Source of the DNA: Gamsiella multidivaricata
Taxonomy: Eukaryota; Mortierellomycota; Mortierellomycetes; Mortierellales; Mortierellaceae
DNA: 64,000 nt
Direction: 5' to 3'
NCBI RefSeq assembly: GCF_025024155.1
Contig: NW_026251783.1
Location: forward strand, 111,174 to 175,173
Positions 31,271 through 41,821 of this stretch are shown here, piece after piece. Numbering within the stretch: the first letter of the stretch is position 1; each line of letters opens with the position of its first letter. The notes under the pieces were generated by a model that searched no databases, was not told where the DNA came from, and worked only from the letters and a program-made list of their open reading frames with translations. A program made the translations under genes and the position numbers.

Positions 31271-33188
31271 AGCTCTAGCTGCTTTTTTCCAAAAAAAATA
31301 ATAATAATATATATATATAAAAAGATGCAATCGATTGATTAAGGTTTAAACTATGGAACTGACAAATTTGGAATCGTGGGAAGAATGATCGGCTTCCTGC
31401 CCTCCACATGTCAGTTTAGGCATTATACTTTCCCACAATGATTGATTTGGATGATTAGTGACTGTTGAGATTATCTTTATCGGATCTGTGCGCAGGTCGA
31501 TCTTGGATGCTTTGAACTCCGAACCATACGACCGACGAAGTATGAACTATCACTTGGATGCGACTAAAAAAAAAATTACCACAAGATGGTCGTTGTGCTT
31601 GCCACTTTTTTGGACACCAAAAACTCCCCCAAAGAGAGAGATGAATCTCAAGAAGACAATGCGGACCTTCAGCGCGCGAAAGAGAAGGAAGGCATTATCA
31701 ACGCAGTGGACAGGCCCAATTCATTTCACATGCTGGACAAAAAAGGGAAAATGCAAAAAATTCAAATTCATCTGGCCTCCCCCCTGTTTTTTATCACATC
31801 TATAATGTTAAAAGTAAAAAATAGTCTGTTACCGCATATGATACATTTGTTGCGGGTCAGCAGGAGATACTCGGGGCAACCAATTCGTAATTTGGTCGCT
31901 TCAGAGATCTATTGGATGTGAACCGTGGGGATTTTCCTTGGTTTTTCTATATTTTCTTAAAGAGCGCGAGGTGTCCATGAATTGATTGGGAGATATCGTG
32001 GACTGTCTGTTTGGATCCTTATAATCCATCAGCCCTGGCCGGCTGAGCTTCCCATCCTTCCCACCAACCTTTGTCATCGGATAGCGGGTAAGCTCGTTGC
32101 GGTGGATTGTGCGGGGATGCGGGGATTGGGATTGAGATCTAAAAAAAAGAGGTGTATTACCTTGTCACTCAGTGAAGGAGGCGAAAGAAATGCCTCTTTC
32201 TCACGCTTACTTTTCTGGCTATTTGCTCCTTGAGTGGCTATCGACAAGTGTAGCGCGTGCAGTTGGGCACAGAGGCATCGGACGTAATCGCTTTGGGGTG
32301 AGGATTGAATGTGCGTATGTATTGTGTGTATGTGTATGTATTCGTGTGATTTCCAGGTGGAGAAAGTACATGAACATACTTGGATGTTTGGTCGTCGGAG
32401 AGTGCGTGCGTTGCGGTCCGTTATCTCTCCATAGTTTGTATTGAATCGGGGACTCAATAGGAGATGTAGTCCATCTTTGTCCCTTCCTACGCACATGGTG
32501 GTAGTGGTCACCCTTTGAACGAAGCAACAACCCCTGGGAGACAAAGACCAGATAAAGTAAAAACTTGTCCCTATCATTTAGACACACACAAGAGATGTGG
32601 AAGTGTCCGAGCAATTGTCCTTTTTCACTTCTCTTTCTTCTTTCTTTTCTTCTTTCTTTGAACAACACCCGCACTCTTCTTTGTCCACACACCCATTCTT
32701 TTCCACACCTCCCTCTTCTTGCTTTCAACCAACATACTACCACCTTACACCTCCGACTGCATTGCACACTCTATACCCTGGTAATGAAGAACAGCCACTA
32801 CAGATATATCCACACCCACATCCACAGCTCTTTCCCGTCTGCACTGCACTGCATTGCACCTCACCATCATCACCGGCATTCTCATACAATTGTCTTCCCC
32901 TCCTTCCCCTCAACGGCTATGCCTCCCTAGTCCTTGAATATCCACACCACACTCGACTTGCATGGTAGCTTGCTCTCTATCTTTGTCTACTCCCTGACAT
33001 GACAATACACCGCACCTGCGGATACACACCACCACAACCACTGCCATCACCACCACACTCTGCCATTTGAAGACTTTGGAGACAAAACCTCCTTTTCTGT
33101 TTCGTCTTTATTTTTTATTATCGCCTCACACTCTCTGCTTCAGCTCGACCGAGGGTTACCTCACTTTGACGACTTCCAGGAGCAGTTC
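31271..33188. other. Long spacer and leader of the CSL gene
   Basis: No gene is supported. An AT microsatellite (AATAATAATAATATATATATATA) lies at 31299-31319. A 111-codon frame at 31586-31921 is discussed under rejected items. From 32630 to 33120 the plus strand is very C/T-rich with CACC/CATC words, typical of a long 5' UTR. Confidence 0.5.
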
Positions 33189-33248
33189 GTGAGCGCCGAT
33201 GATAACCCACCCGTACTAACCATCTGGTGTTCTCTTTGTTCTCCACAG
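33189..33248 (+). other. 5' UTR intron of the CSL gene
   Basis: Donor GTGAGC, perfect branch-point TACTAAC at 33214-33220 and acceptor CCACAG at 33248, 22 bases before the ATG. Length 60 bp fits the other introns of the window. Confidence 0.7.
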
Positions 33249-33270
33249 CTCCGTTGCATAATATTCGAAC

Positions 33271-35865
33271 ATGAGGCCACCCTTCCCTTCCGCCGCGCAG
33301 GCCTATGCAGAGTCCATCGACTCGGACACTGCCAGCCGACACCATCCGGATGCTCGTCTTACTATTCTTCCCCTTCCATCCCTTGCCGCGCTCTACCCCA
33401 TCGACGACACCCGTCCTTCTTCTCCTCTCTCTCATAATCCTTCCCCCTCAACGCATCACTCCGGCGCCGCTACGGACTCTTCACATCGAAACCTACAGGT
33501 GCACCTTCTCCACGGGAGTCCTCAATCGCAGCACTATCCTCAACAACACCAGCAACCCGCCTATCAATCCTACGATAATCATTTCCAAAAGCTCTCCGTC
33601 CCTGTCCATCCTTCTTTCTCATCATCATCGCTCAAATCCGCTGCGGCTCCTCACATTTCAATGCCCAACCACACCCGGCCTACTGACAAACCAGCTTGCC
33701 CCGAATATATTGGCACCGGCATGGAGTCACTGCTGAATGCGATCGAAGTCCACCCCGCTCTCTCTACATCCTCTTCCTCTCGCTCCCCTTCTCCGGCATC
33801 AAACGGCTACCCTCATAGCGCTTCCTCTGCCCCAACTTCTCCATTTTCATCACCTTCTTTCACGGACCTTGGCGCGGACCAGGTCTCTCTAAACGACAGT
33901 CCACCAGCAGCTCACACATTCTCCTCCACCGGTGCTACTAATAAGGCGCGTATGTCTATCAGCAACCTGCTCGATGATGCACCCGAGGACAAGCGCCTGA
34001 GGCAGAAGCAACAGCAGCAACAGACGCGTATTATAAAGACAAAGTCGACTTCGCCGACCTTTAGCACCATCGATATTACCAAGCGCAAGTGGTCAAACCT
34101 CAGCAGCGCCAATTTTGAGGAAGAGCGCAATGCAAAGATCCGCCGATCCATCCAGGACCACGTTTCTGCGCACTCGAACCAGTCCCAGATCGCGTTCGAG
34201 AGCGACGTCAACCCCGGCAGCGTTTTTCCTCGTCAGGTCTTTGACACGAAGGACCCTTCGACGCGTTACCAGATGACGACCATCTGTTGTCTTCACGCAT
34301 CCGTTGCACAAAAGTCCTATGGATCCGAAAAGCGCTTCTTGTGCCCACCTCCGATCGTCAACATCCAGGCACCGCATGGCGATTCCAAGTCTGCGTTGAG
34401 CAGCAAGCCCCAGGTCACGATGTCGGTCGTTTGCGAAAGCGAGAATAACAACTCTTTGGGCCAGCGTTCGACCCTGGAGGATGACCATACAGGCACATTC
34501 CGCTATCTCTATGTTACGGGCTCTGCCAAAGCAAAGTCATTCCAGCTCAAGCTTCAAGTCTATGGTCGTGCCTGCCTGCCCAACGGATTCATCTCGAACG
34601 ATTCGATCCCCTCTGAGACCGAAGAGGGTGTTGTCAACACTGCGGATTTACCAGAGCCCTATGCTGTGTTTGACAGTGCGCCCATTGCCATCATCTCCAA
34701 GCCGTCGAAGAAGACCGCTAAGGCTCGCAATGTTTCGTCATGCATCCTTGCCGGATCGCTGGTCTCGCTCTTCAACCGCATCAACTCGCAGACAGTTCGC
34801 ACAAAGTACATGTCCGTCCAGGATGGCGAGTTCTGCGCCAAGAGCTCGACCTGGTCCTCGTTCTCGGTGACGATCGTTTCCAATGGTCCAAGCAACCCTG
34901 CCCGGGTGGGTTCTCCAAAGTCCCATCACCGCCAGTCCGCCATGCAGTCGTCCTCGCCTATCACCTATGGCGCGGAGATCATCTTGACCGAGACCGCTAC
35001 TGGTCTGCAGTCGGACCGTCTGATTGTTTGCAAGGTTGAGAATGGACGCATCCAGGAAAACGCGACCGGACCAATCTGTCAGATGCAGAAAGTCGCCCTC
35101 ATGTCGACGGAGCGCAACAAGGATGGTGAGCCTGTGTACCTGAGTGCCGTCGGCAATGACCACCAGGTCGGACGTTATATGGATCACTCGACCTCAACCA
35201 AGACAATCTTGAAGTACCAGCCCTCGACCATGGCCGGCGGCAACACCGACATTATGAAACCCGGCAGCGATGACTTCCTGTGCTGGACCATTGTTGGCAT
35301 CTGTACGTATATCTTTGTTAGTCCACATGGGAAAGCCTTTGCCTCTTTGACTTTGTGTATGCGATGGATGACTTACACATGAACTTGCCTTTATATTTTT
35401 TTTCTCCGACACTTTCTAGCCAAGTTTGAGTACACGTACTTTGAATCTCTGCCTGCGGATAGTGAGACCCATCACCCGATTACGCCTTTCCCGACACTGG
35501 TGAAGAACCCGGTCTACAACGCGACCTCGCACACGCTGGAGCTGGTCGTCTCCGACTTTTACTCCCAGATTGGCGACCAGACAAGCGAGACGCCCATGGG
35601 AGTCTGGTTGGGATCGCGTGGCCCGCTTTCGACGCACATCATCCGGAGGAATGTCTCGAGTGGGCCTGAGGTCAGTATGGATCAGACGACGCTCTTGGTG
35701 GATTTGCCGCAGGGCAAACAGATGGGTGTGGCCCTGGACGAGAAGACATTGTCGTTGCCGCTGCTGTTTGTTCGCCATTCGGACGGTATCACCTATAACT
35801 CTCGAGCGACCGTTGTATTCACCCGTCCTGACAACGGCGAGCGATGGAGCGTCAGCATGGCATAA
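33271..35865 (+). CDS. CSL-family transcription factor (CBF1/Su(H)/Lag-1; fungal Cbf11/Cbf12 type)
   Basis: Two exons, 33271-35302 and 35420-35865; 825 residues. After a disordered Ser/Pro/His-rich N-terminus of about 270 residues come the RHR-N domain (from RKWSNLS-type basic start, ... AHSNQSQIAFESDVNP ... TTICCLHASVAQKSYGSEKR FLCPPP), the beta-trefoil domain (CILAGSLVSLFNRINSQTVR, KYMSVQDGEFCAKSSTWSSF) and the C-terminal Ig-like RHR-C domain (NPVYNATSHTLELVVSDF). The DNA-contact signature YGSEKRFLCPPP is nearly identical in spacing to animal CSL. Family members bind GTGRGAA-type sites. Fungi lack Notch, and fission yeast relatives act in cell cycle, adhesion and lipid genes, so only DNA binding is inferred here. 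Gln run at residue about 248. Confidence 0.92.
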
Positions 35866-36420
35866 ATGCGGAGGCATCGAGAGCCGGTTCCTTTGCTGCA
35901 TCTGTCACCAAGCTTCTTTTTTTTTCTTTATTGATATTATTTCTGATACCATTGCTGCTCTGCTCCTTTGCTAGCTTACCATCTGCTGTACTTGTTCTTT
36001 ATTTTGTACCATTCTGCCACCATGATTTCCTTTGTATTATTACAGACCGCTCTTTCTTTCTTTTATTTGCTCCCTTTTCTTTTCTCTCTCTAGTATATTT
36101 CGCATGCTCATAATGCTTGCTCACTTTACGACAGCTGCTGGCCTAGGCGCTTCAAAAATATATATATCGCGCTCTCTTTCAATCATATTTTTTTTTGGAA
36201 CACGAGTTACGAGCTACACCCATTGCGGTAACATAAAGTCCACCGATCTTTGTGTGTACATGCACCAGAGTGTTCTTTGATATAAATGAATTGCAACGAT
36301 TGTCTACAATATCTCCATCCTGAAGGTAATCGAGTCATTGAAAATCGTTATGGTACAACAAAATTACATTATATTATTATAGTCATTTCCTACAGTATCG
36401 GTGTCGGCATCAGAGCATCC
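35866..36420. other. Convergent 3' spacer
   Basis: AT-rich 3' UTR sequence between the CSL gene (plus) and the WW gene (minus), T-rich at 35900-36090. No gene seen. Confidence 0.6.
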
Positions 36421-37450
36421 TTAGAATCCACCTCCAAAGTCTCCACCGCCTCCAAAGTCTCCGCCGCCTCCAAAGTCCCCACCTCCAAAGTCTCCGCCGC
36501 CTCCAAAGGCGCTAACGTCGTTGAATCCACCTCCGTCGTTCATGGCCGGGACAACATCCCCACCGCCATATTGCGCCGGGATAATATCTCCACCACCGTA
36601 ACCCCCACCGTAACCCCCACCGTAACCCCCACCGTAACCCCCGCCATAACCCCCACCGTAACCCCCGTCATAAAATCCGCCGTGATGAAATCCGTCCGCG
36701 AGCATACTTCCTGCAAGCAATCCAGCTGCACCCCCTGTTGTTTTTGCGAAAGGAGAAAATGATAAATGGTCAGCGTCATTTCTCGGCTCAGCTCGGTACA
36801 GTTCATTTCAGCTCAGCTCAATATATCCAAAAGAAACGAAAAAAAAAAAAAAAAAAAAGACAAGCAGACAGGGAGATCGAGGAGGAGCGCACCGGAAGGG
36901 TCCTCGCTCCAGTCAACAAATCGACCAAAAAAGAAAAACTTGCCTGCAAGTGCTCCCATGGCAAGACCAGCACCTGATCCCATGCCTCCCATACGATTGT
37001 ATGAGTCCGTGTAGGGCTTATATACTCCATTGCCATATTGCTGTCCTTGTTGACCGAACCGTTGACGCTGTAGTTCCTGGATTTGATAAAATCGGGCCAT
37101 CTCCTGAGCATCGGCCGCAGGACCGTTCGGATGGGCCCAGGTCGTTTGTCCCGTTTGAGGGTAGACATAGAAGAGACGCTGTTTGTTCGGGTCGAATTGT
37201 GAGATCCTGTCATGATGTCGTGATGAAATAAACAATGTGTTAGCGTACAACTGCTGAGGAGAGCTTTTGAACTGATGGTTGATTGTTTGTTGAAAGCAAG
37301 GCCAGAAAGAGGTACTCACCAGCCTCGAGGAAGCGTCGAGGGTGGGAGCATCTGCTCGGGCAGCACGTAGGGGGTCTGGGGTTGATGTCCTGGACGGGGT
37401 CGGTAGACCGTGGAGCCGTTGTCGAGTCCTTTTGAACTAAAGCAGCCCAT
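36421..37450 (-). CDS. WW-domain protein with N-myristoylation signal and Gly/Tyr repeat tail
   Basis: Three exons: 37450-37320, 37206-36944, 36734-36421; 235 residues. The N-terminus MGCFSSKG fits an N-myristoylation site (Gly2) with adjacent palmitoylatable Cys3. The WW domain runs from the exon 1/2 boundary, LPRGW-ISQFDPNKQRLFYVYPQTG then QTTWAHP, with both signature Trp. A Gln-rich coiled stretch (YQIQELQRQRFGQQGQQYG) and a Gly/Ala/Met hydrophobic patch (GSGAGLAMGALAGGAAGLLAGSML) follow. The tail is built of GGGY and GGGDF repeats. Intron 2 uses a GC donor (G|GCAAGT ... ACAACAG). If it were retained, translation would end in a Phe-rich stretch. It is likely a membrane-tethered adaptor binding Pro-rich partners; family members occur widely in early-diverging fungi. 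The partner is unknown. Confidence 0.85.
36594..36670 (-). repeat. 12-bp tandem repeat encoding Gly-Gly-Gly-Tyr
   Basis: About six near-perfect 12-base units (plus strand CCGTAACCCCCA, one unit CCATAACCCCCA) inside exon 3 of the WW gene. A second, less regular set of GGA/GAC-TTT units encoding GGGDFGGG lies at 36426-36510. Unit number is likely to vary between strains. Confidence 0.8.
36735..36943 (-). other. GC-AG intron in the WW-domain gene
   Basis: On the minus strand the exon ends ACTTGCAG and the intron opens GCAAGTTTTT and closes ACAACAG. The joined codon gives ALAG-GAAGLLAGSML without a break. The intron holds a run of about 19 A (plus strand). Confidence 0.8.
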
Positions 37451-38606
37451 GATGTGATAATTAGAAAGATAAATCCTTGACTTGCTCTGTGTCGATTGAC
37501 TTGTAAGTGCTGAAGAAGCAAATGGAAAAAAAAAATAGGTTGGAGAGGAATAAAACGAATGAAGAACGATGGGATGAGATGGGCAGCTTGCATGTCCTTG
37601 CTCCTCCTTTTATGGAACCCTCTTGCCAAAACGAGCAAATGACATCACGCTGTCGCCCCTTCCCGCACTTTTTGATCGACTTTGGTGGGACCAAACAAGA
37701 GGACACGCCATGAACAACGGAACCTTCCTTCCTCGTTCGTATTCGCTTCTAGGAAGACTTTCCACCGTCTTGGCATCAAACATTCTTCAGGTCTACCAGA
37801 CACTCCCCACTCGAGAGTGTCGACATTTGGACTAGTTTTGCCGCACCGCCATGGCGCCTAGCCACACAGCACAGCCCCGATCGCATTCCTTATTTATTTT
37901 CAAATCCACGTATGTACGTACATACCATGCCAATGATGCCATGAGACTATTCATACTGTCATTTCCCACCATCACTTGTCATAAAGTCAGTTTAGCGCCC
38001 GTGATTTGGAAACCGCTTCGTCGCGGCCCTGTGCTATTTTTCAGCTTGGCGTCTGAGGAATCGGAAGGGCAAATGAAGAGACAGCAGGGTATAACAGGGG
38101 GGGGGTTACACTACTTTCCTGCTTAGCAAAATGATTTATCCGGGAGACGAAGAGAACAGACAAATGACTGTATTAAGAGTTCGCTCATTCAGATCGTTAT
38201 CGATCGCAATAGAGAGCATCAAGATAATTAGCGGGTTGCGTGCATGCACAGAGCACATGTATTTTATCACGCCGCGTTAAGGTAACGCTGCAGCTGCCAT
38301 TCAATACCATGCGCCCTTCATTCCGAAGTTCATCTATGAAACTGTTAAAGCTACCAGCTAGAATTGTCCCTAGTCCCAGGGTTTTGCAAGTCCTTATTGG
38401 TGAGCGCCGTTAATCATTGTTCACGATCCATCTTGACGATTAGACAGTTTCTGTGGTACAAATTACAGGATTGTTTATTACTCAGGGCTATGAAGTGGCA
38501 CAATTCTAGAACGGTGAACCAACCATCCATGCGGGGCGGTAAAAAAAAGAGGGCATTAAGATTGTATAAGGTGTACTAGTAAGAGGTAGAAGAGACAATA
38601 AGGCGT
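37451..38606. other. Spacer, promoter of the WW gene
   Basis: No gene supported. It contains a perfect 16-base palindrome GTATGTACGTACATAC (37910-37925) and a short G run at 38097-38105. Confidence 0.5.
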
Positions 38607-40157
38607 TTATGCCTTGACATCCTCGAAGGCACCCTCCTGCTTCTCACCAACGACCTCATCACCCTCCTCAACGGTGTGGTCCTGGACGGCCTTGAAGGCG
38701 ACGGGGAAGGCGCCGAGGACACCGACAAAGATGAGGACAACGCAGATGATGAGCTCGCCCATACCAGCGGTCTTGGGGTGCTCAGCGTTGTAGCCCTTCG
38801 AGGGGGCGTTACCGATGACCGAGGTCTGGACAACGGGAGCCAAGACACCTCCCAAGTTCTGGATGAACTTGTAGAAACCGGCGAAGCGAGCAGCCTGGTT
38901 GGTGTCGTTGGTGAGGGCACCCATCAACCAGTAGGAGTAACCCTGGTACATGGCATCAGTAACACCATAGAAGAAGTACAGGAAGTATGGTCCAATGTAC
39001 TCGCCAGTGTTGTGAACAAGATCAATCATGTGGAAGTCAGCGGGGTTCTTGACCCACACGCCATCCTCCTGGATGGGGTTGCGGGGTCCGAAGGTGGTCT
39101 GGAAGATGATGCCTCCGATCCAGGTACCGAGCAAGACAATGGTCAAGAGAATGAGACCATAGCGGGCACGAGTGGTACGGGTCCACTGAGCGCGATCCAG
39201 GAACTTTCCGTAAAGGATCGAGGCGACAATCTGGGCAGCCCAGTACGACATCGAGTTCATGTTGCGGGAGCGGGTCGTGAAGTTAGAGCCGTTGACAGCA
39301 GTGAATTGGTAGGTGTAGAACCAGTTGGAGGTGAAGAACATGGGGATGAGAGCCAACATGCGCCAGTCCTTGAAAAGGGCAAAGACAGACTTGAGCTCGG
39401 AGATGGGGCTCGAGTACTTGATCTTGACGACGTGGGAACCATCCCTGCGGACAACCTTGGAGATGGGCAGCAAGAAGACAGAGATGAGGGCACCGATGGT
39501 CATGACGATCATGTAAGCGGTGTATGAGGCAGTGCTGGCACCACCGGCCTTCTCGTCATTCCACTGGAGACCGAGGGGGATAAGGTTACCGAGGACAGCA
39601 CCAGTGTTGAAGATACCCCAGAAGATGGAGAAGTACTTGCCCTTCTCGTTCTCTGGTGGGTAACCCATCATGACGGCACCCTGGGCGCACCACAACCAAC
39701 CGGCACCAATACCGAGCAAGCAGGAGGAAATGACGACAAAGACGATGGATTGGATGTAGTTGTAGGCAAGGTAAGATCCAACATAGAGGACATAGGTCAA
39801 GCCTCCGAGAATGAGGAGAACACGATGACCGAGGATGTTGAAGAGAGCACCAGCGAAGAGGGAGGAGAAGGCGAACACGAGGGACAGAGCGGTACCGGCG
39901 CGGTTACCGACATCGGAGTCCTTGGAGGAAAGACCATACTGACCGGTACCCTGGAGGGCGTTGAACATTCCAGGGCAGCAGAAGCAGATGAAACCCTAGA
40001 GAATAGTGCATAGCAGGAAGACATGAATAGATGGTCAGCGAGGAATGCGGATCGCTGCGGAAGACCATCAATGGTAGAGATAGGCCGCTTTATGTGAATA
40101 GAATAAGGCACTCACCAGGATGATGACCTGGGCCATGGGATCATTGAGCTTGATCAT
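38607..40157 (-). CDS. UNC93-like (DUF895) major-facilitator membrane protein
   Basis: Two exons: 40157-40116 (14 codons) and 39995-38607; 476 residues. About 11-12 transmembrane helices in the MFS arrangement: GFICFCCPGMFNALQGTGQ, LSLVFAFSSLFAGALFNILG, VFVVISSCLLGIGAGWLWCA, the loop ENEKGKYFSIFWGIFNTGAV, and in the second half LIPMFFTSNWFYTYQFTAVN, RARYGLILLTIVLLGTWIGG, YIGPYFLYFFYGVTDAMYQG, FIQNLGGVLAPVV. These fit the UNC93/DUF895 family, in which animal members regulate K+ channels or TLR transport and fungal members are uncharacterised transporters. The C-terminus is acidic and cytosolic (EEGDEVVGEKQEGAFEDVKA). GC-rich codon choice suggests high expression. A tiny first exon and intron of 120 bp follow the ATG. 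Confidence 0.9.
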
Positions 40158-41786
40158 AGCGGCGGTTGAATGAGAGGCGGAGAAGGGGGGAAGAGAGGAG
40201 GAAGGCGAGAATGTAGAGGGAAGATGATTGAGAGACCTGAGGGTGAAGAGAAAAAAAAAAAGGGAAATGTGGATGTGAGGCGGCGTTTTTATACGGTAGA
40301 TCATCCTTGAGCTGCGTAACGGACACGAATCGGCGAAGAATGAATACGGAATACAATTCATTCGGTGGAAGGGATCTCTAACAGTTGTCACTGTATGCCG
40401 CAGACGTGTACAAGTGGGAAAGAATGCAGTGCGAGAGCCCTCCAGTGTGCCGTTAAGTTAATCGCAGGTGGCGAGTAAACAGAAGAGAGTTGGACGAATG
40501 GAGCGAAGGAGGAAAGGTACGATCAAAATCAGATGGGCTGGTCCTCCACGGCAACCCTATTTCATACTTTAAAACACTAAAATAAGAATTCAGCCAGCCC
40601 ATTTAGCCCTAACTTCCTTCTTTTCGTCCGCATGGCTGCATGGCTGCATGTCCATGCCAGCTTCTCTGTCTCTCTTTTTGAAGACCAACAAAACACCCTA
40701 GGACACTAAATCAGCATCGGTTCCAATCCTCGAGTCACCTTTAGATCGCACTCTACTGAATTTCGACTTGACTCGCTAGTTTCAACTCGCAGCATCATCC
40801 AGCCAAGCTGCCCAATATTTACATCTACATCAACATCGATGGCAGTAGCAAGATAGTAAGTGAACCTAACTTGTCCATTCGCGTCCATCCACCTGGCGCG
40901 CCCGCCCGCTTTATTTGGTCTTGGGCTCTGGTGTTGACTCTCCCTGTACAACGAAAAGAGTTGTTTCGTATACACATAATTAAGACCCTGCTCACCATTC
41001 GTGCTTTATCTACACTCCATCACCTCACCATCTCGTCCTCTCTTTGCCCCACACATCGCTCCCGGTCACAAACTACGAAGACGATTAACATGGTGACCAA
41101 ACTAATGTTCGCTCAAGTACGAGATATCACAGGAAAGGACAGAAGGGGACCGCGCGCATAGAAAGGAGGCGGCGAGGACCAATAATTCCCTCCGCCCCTT
41201 CAATTCATTCCTGGTACGATCATTGACTATTGAATAAAGATTGGATATAGTTGCCATGGTTCTCCGTTGGGTTGCAGTTCGCCCTCTGAGAGGAAGAGAA
41301 CGAACCGAATAAACAAATAAACAAATAGAGCATACTTTGTTTGCTCTTCTGATTGAATATCATCTGTTTGCGGATTAAGTTATCTGGTACTTTTGTAAAC
41401 ATAGTTCGTTTATGGTTTTTATCGGCCCCAATTAGGGAGAGAACGATGGGCATGGAAGGACCAGCCAAGTGATCTGGCTCATCTTCTCATTCCTAACTTC
41501 ATTCCTATTAGAATAGTGTATGTGCCTCTTTTTTCTATGACCGATTTCTACCCATGGACGCTGGATCTGGGATTAGAAAAAGAAGCATTAAGTTCCTATA
41601 CCGCCCTTTTAAGAGGCAGTCTATGACTGGATTGTTCTTTCCCCACATAGTCTGATATACATTTTATTTTTGCCATTTCGTCCCCCGCCAATATGTTCAC
41701 GGAGCATCCAAAAATCTACAATCTATCGCATTTTATTATCCCCGGGTGCATGCGCACACATGTCCCATGGCTATGGAAGAGCTGTA

Positions 41787-41821
<35 letters not shown>

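Noticed and set aside
31586..31921. 111-codon open frame with a hydrophilic Lys/Glu/Asp-rich first half
   Set aside because: Some codon bias, but the second half turns AT-rich and hydrophobic and an overlapping frame (31458-31805) is equally long; no family recognised. Could be revisited with RNA-seq.
36426..36670. Regular short repeats resembling a CRISPR-like array
   Set aside because: Units are 9-12 bases without spacers and in frame with the WW gene; this is a protein-coding Gly-rich repeat.
38676..39527. 283-codon open frame antisense to the UNC93-like gene
   Set aside because: It is a shadow of a GC-rich coding frame; composition (Gly/Asp/Glu/Val) mirrors the antisense of transmembrane codons, and the sense strand has an unmistakable MFS protein.
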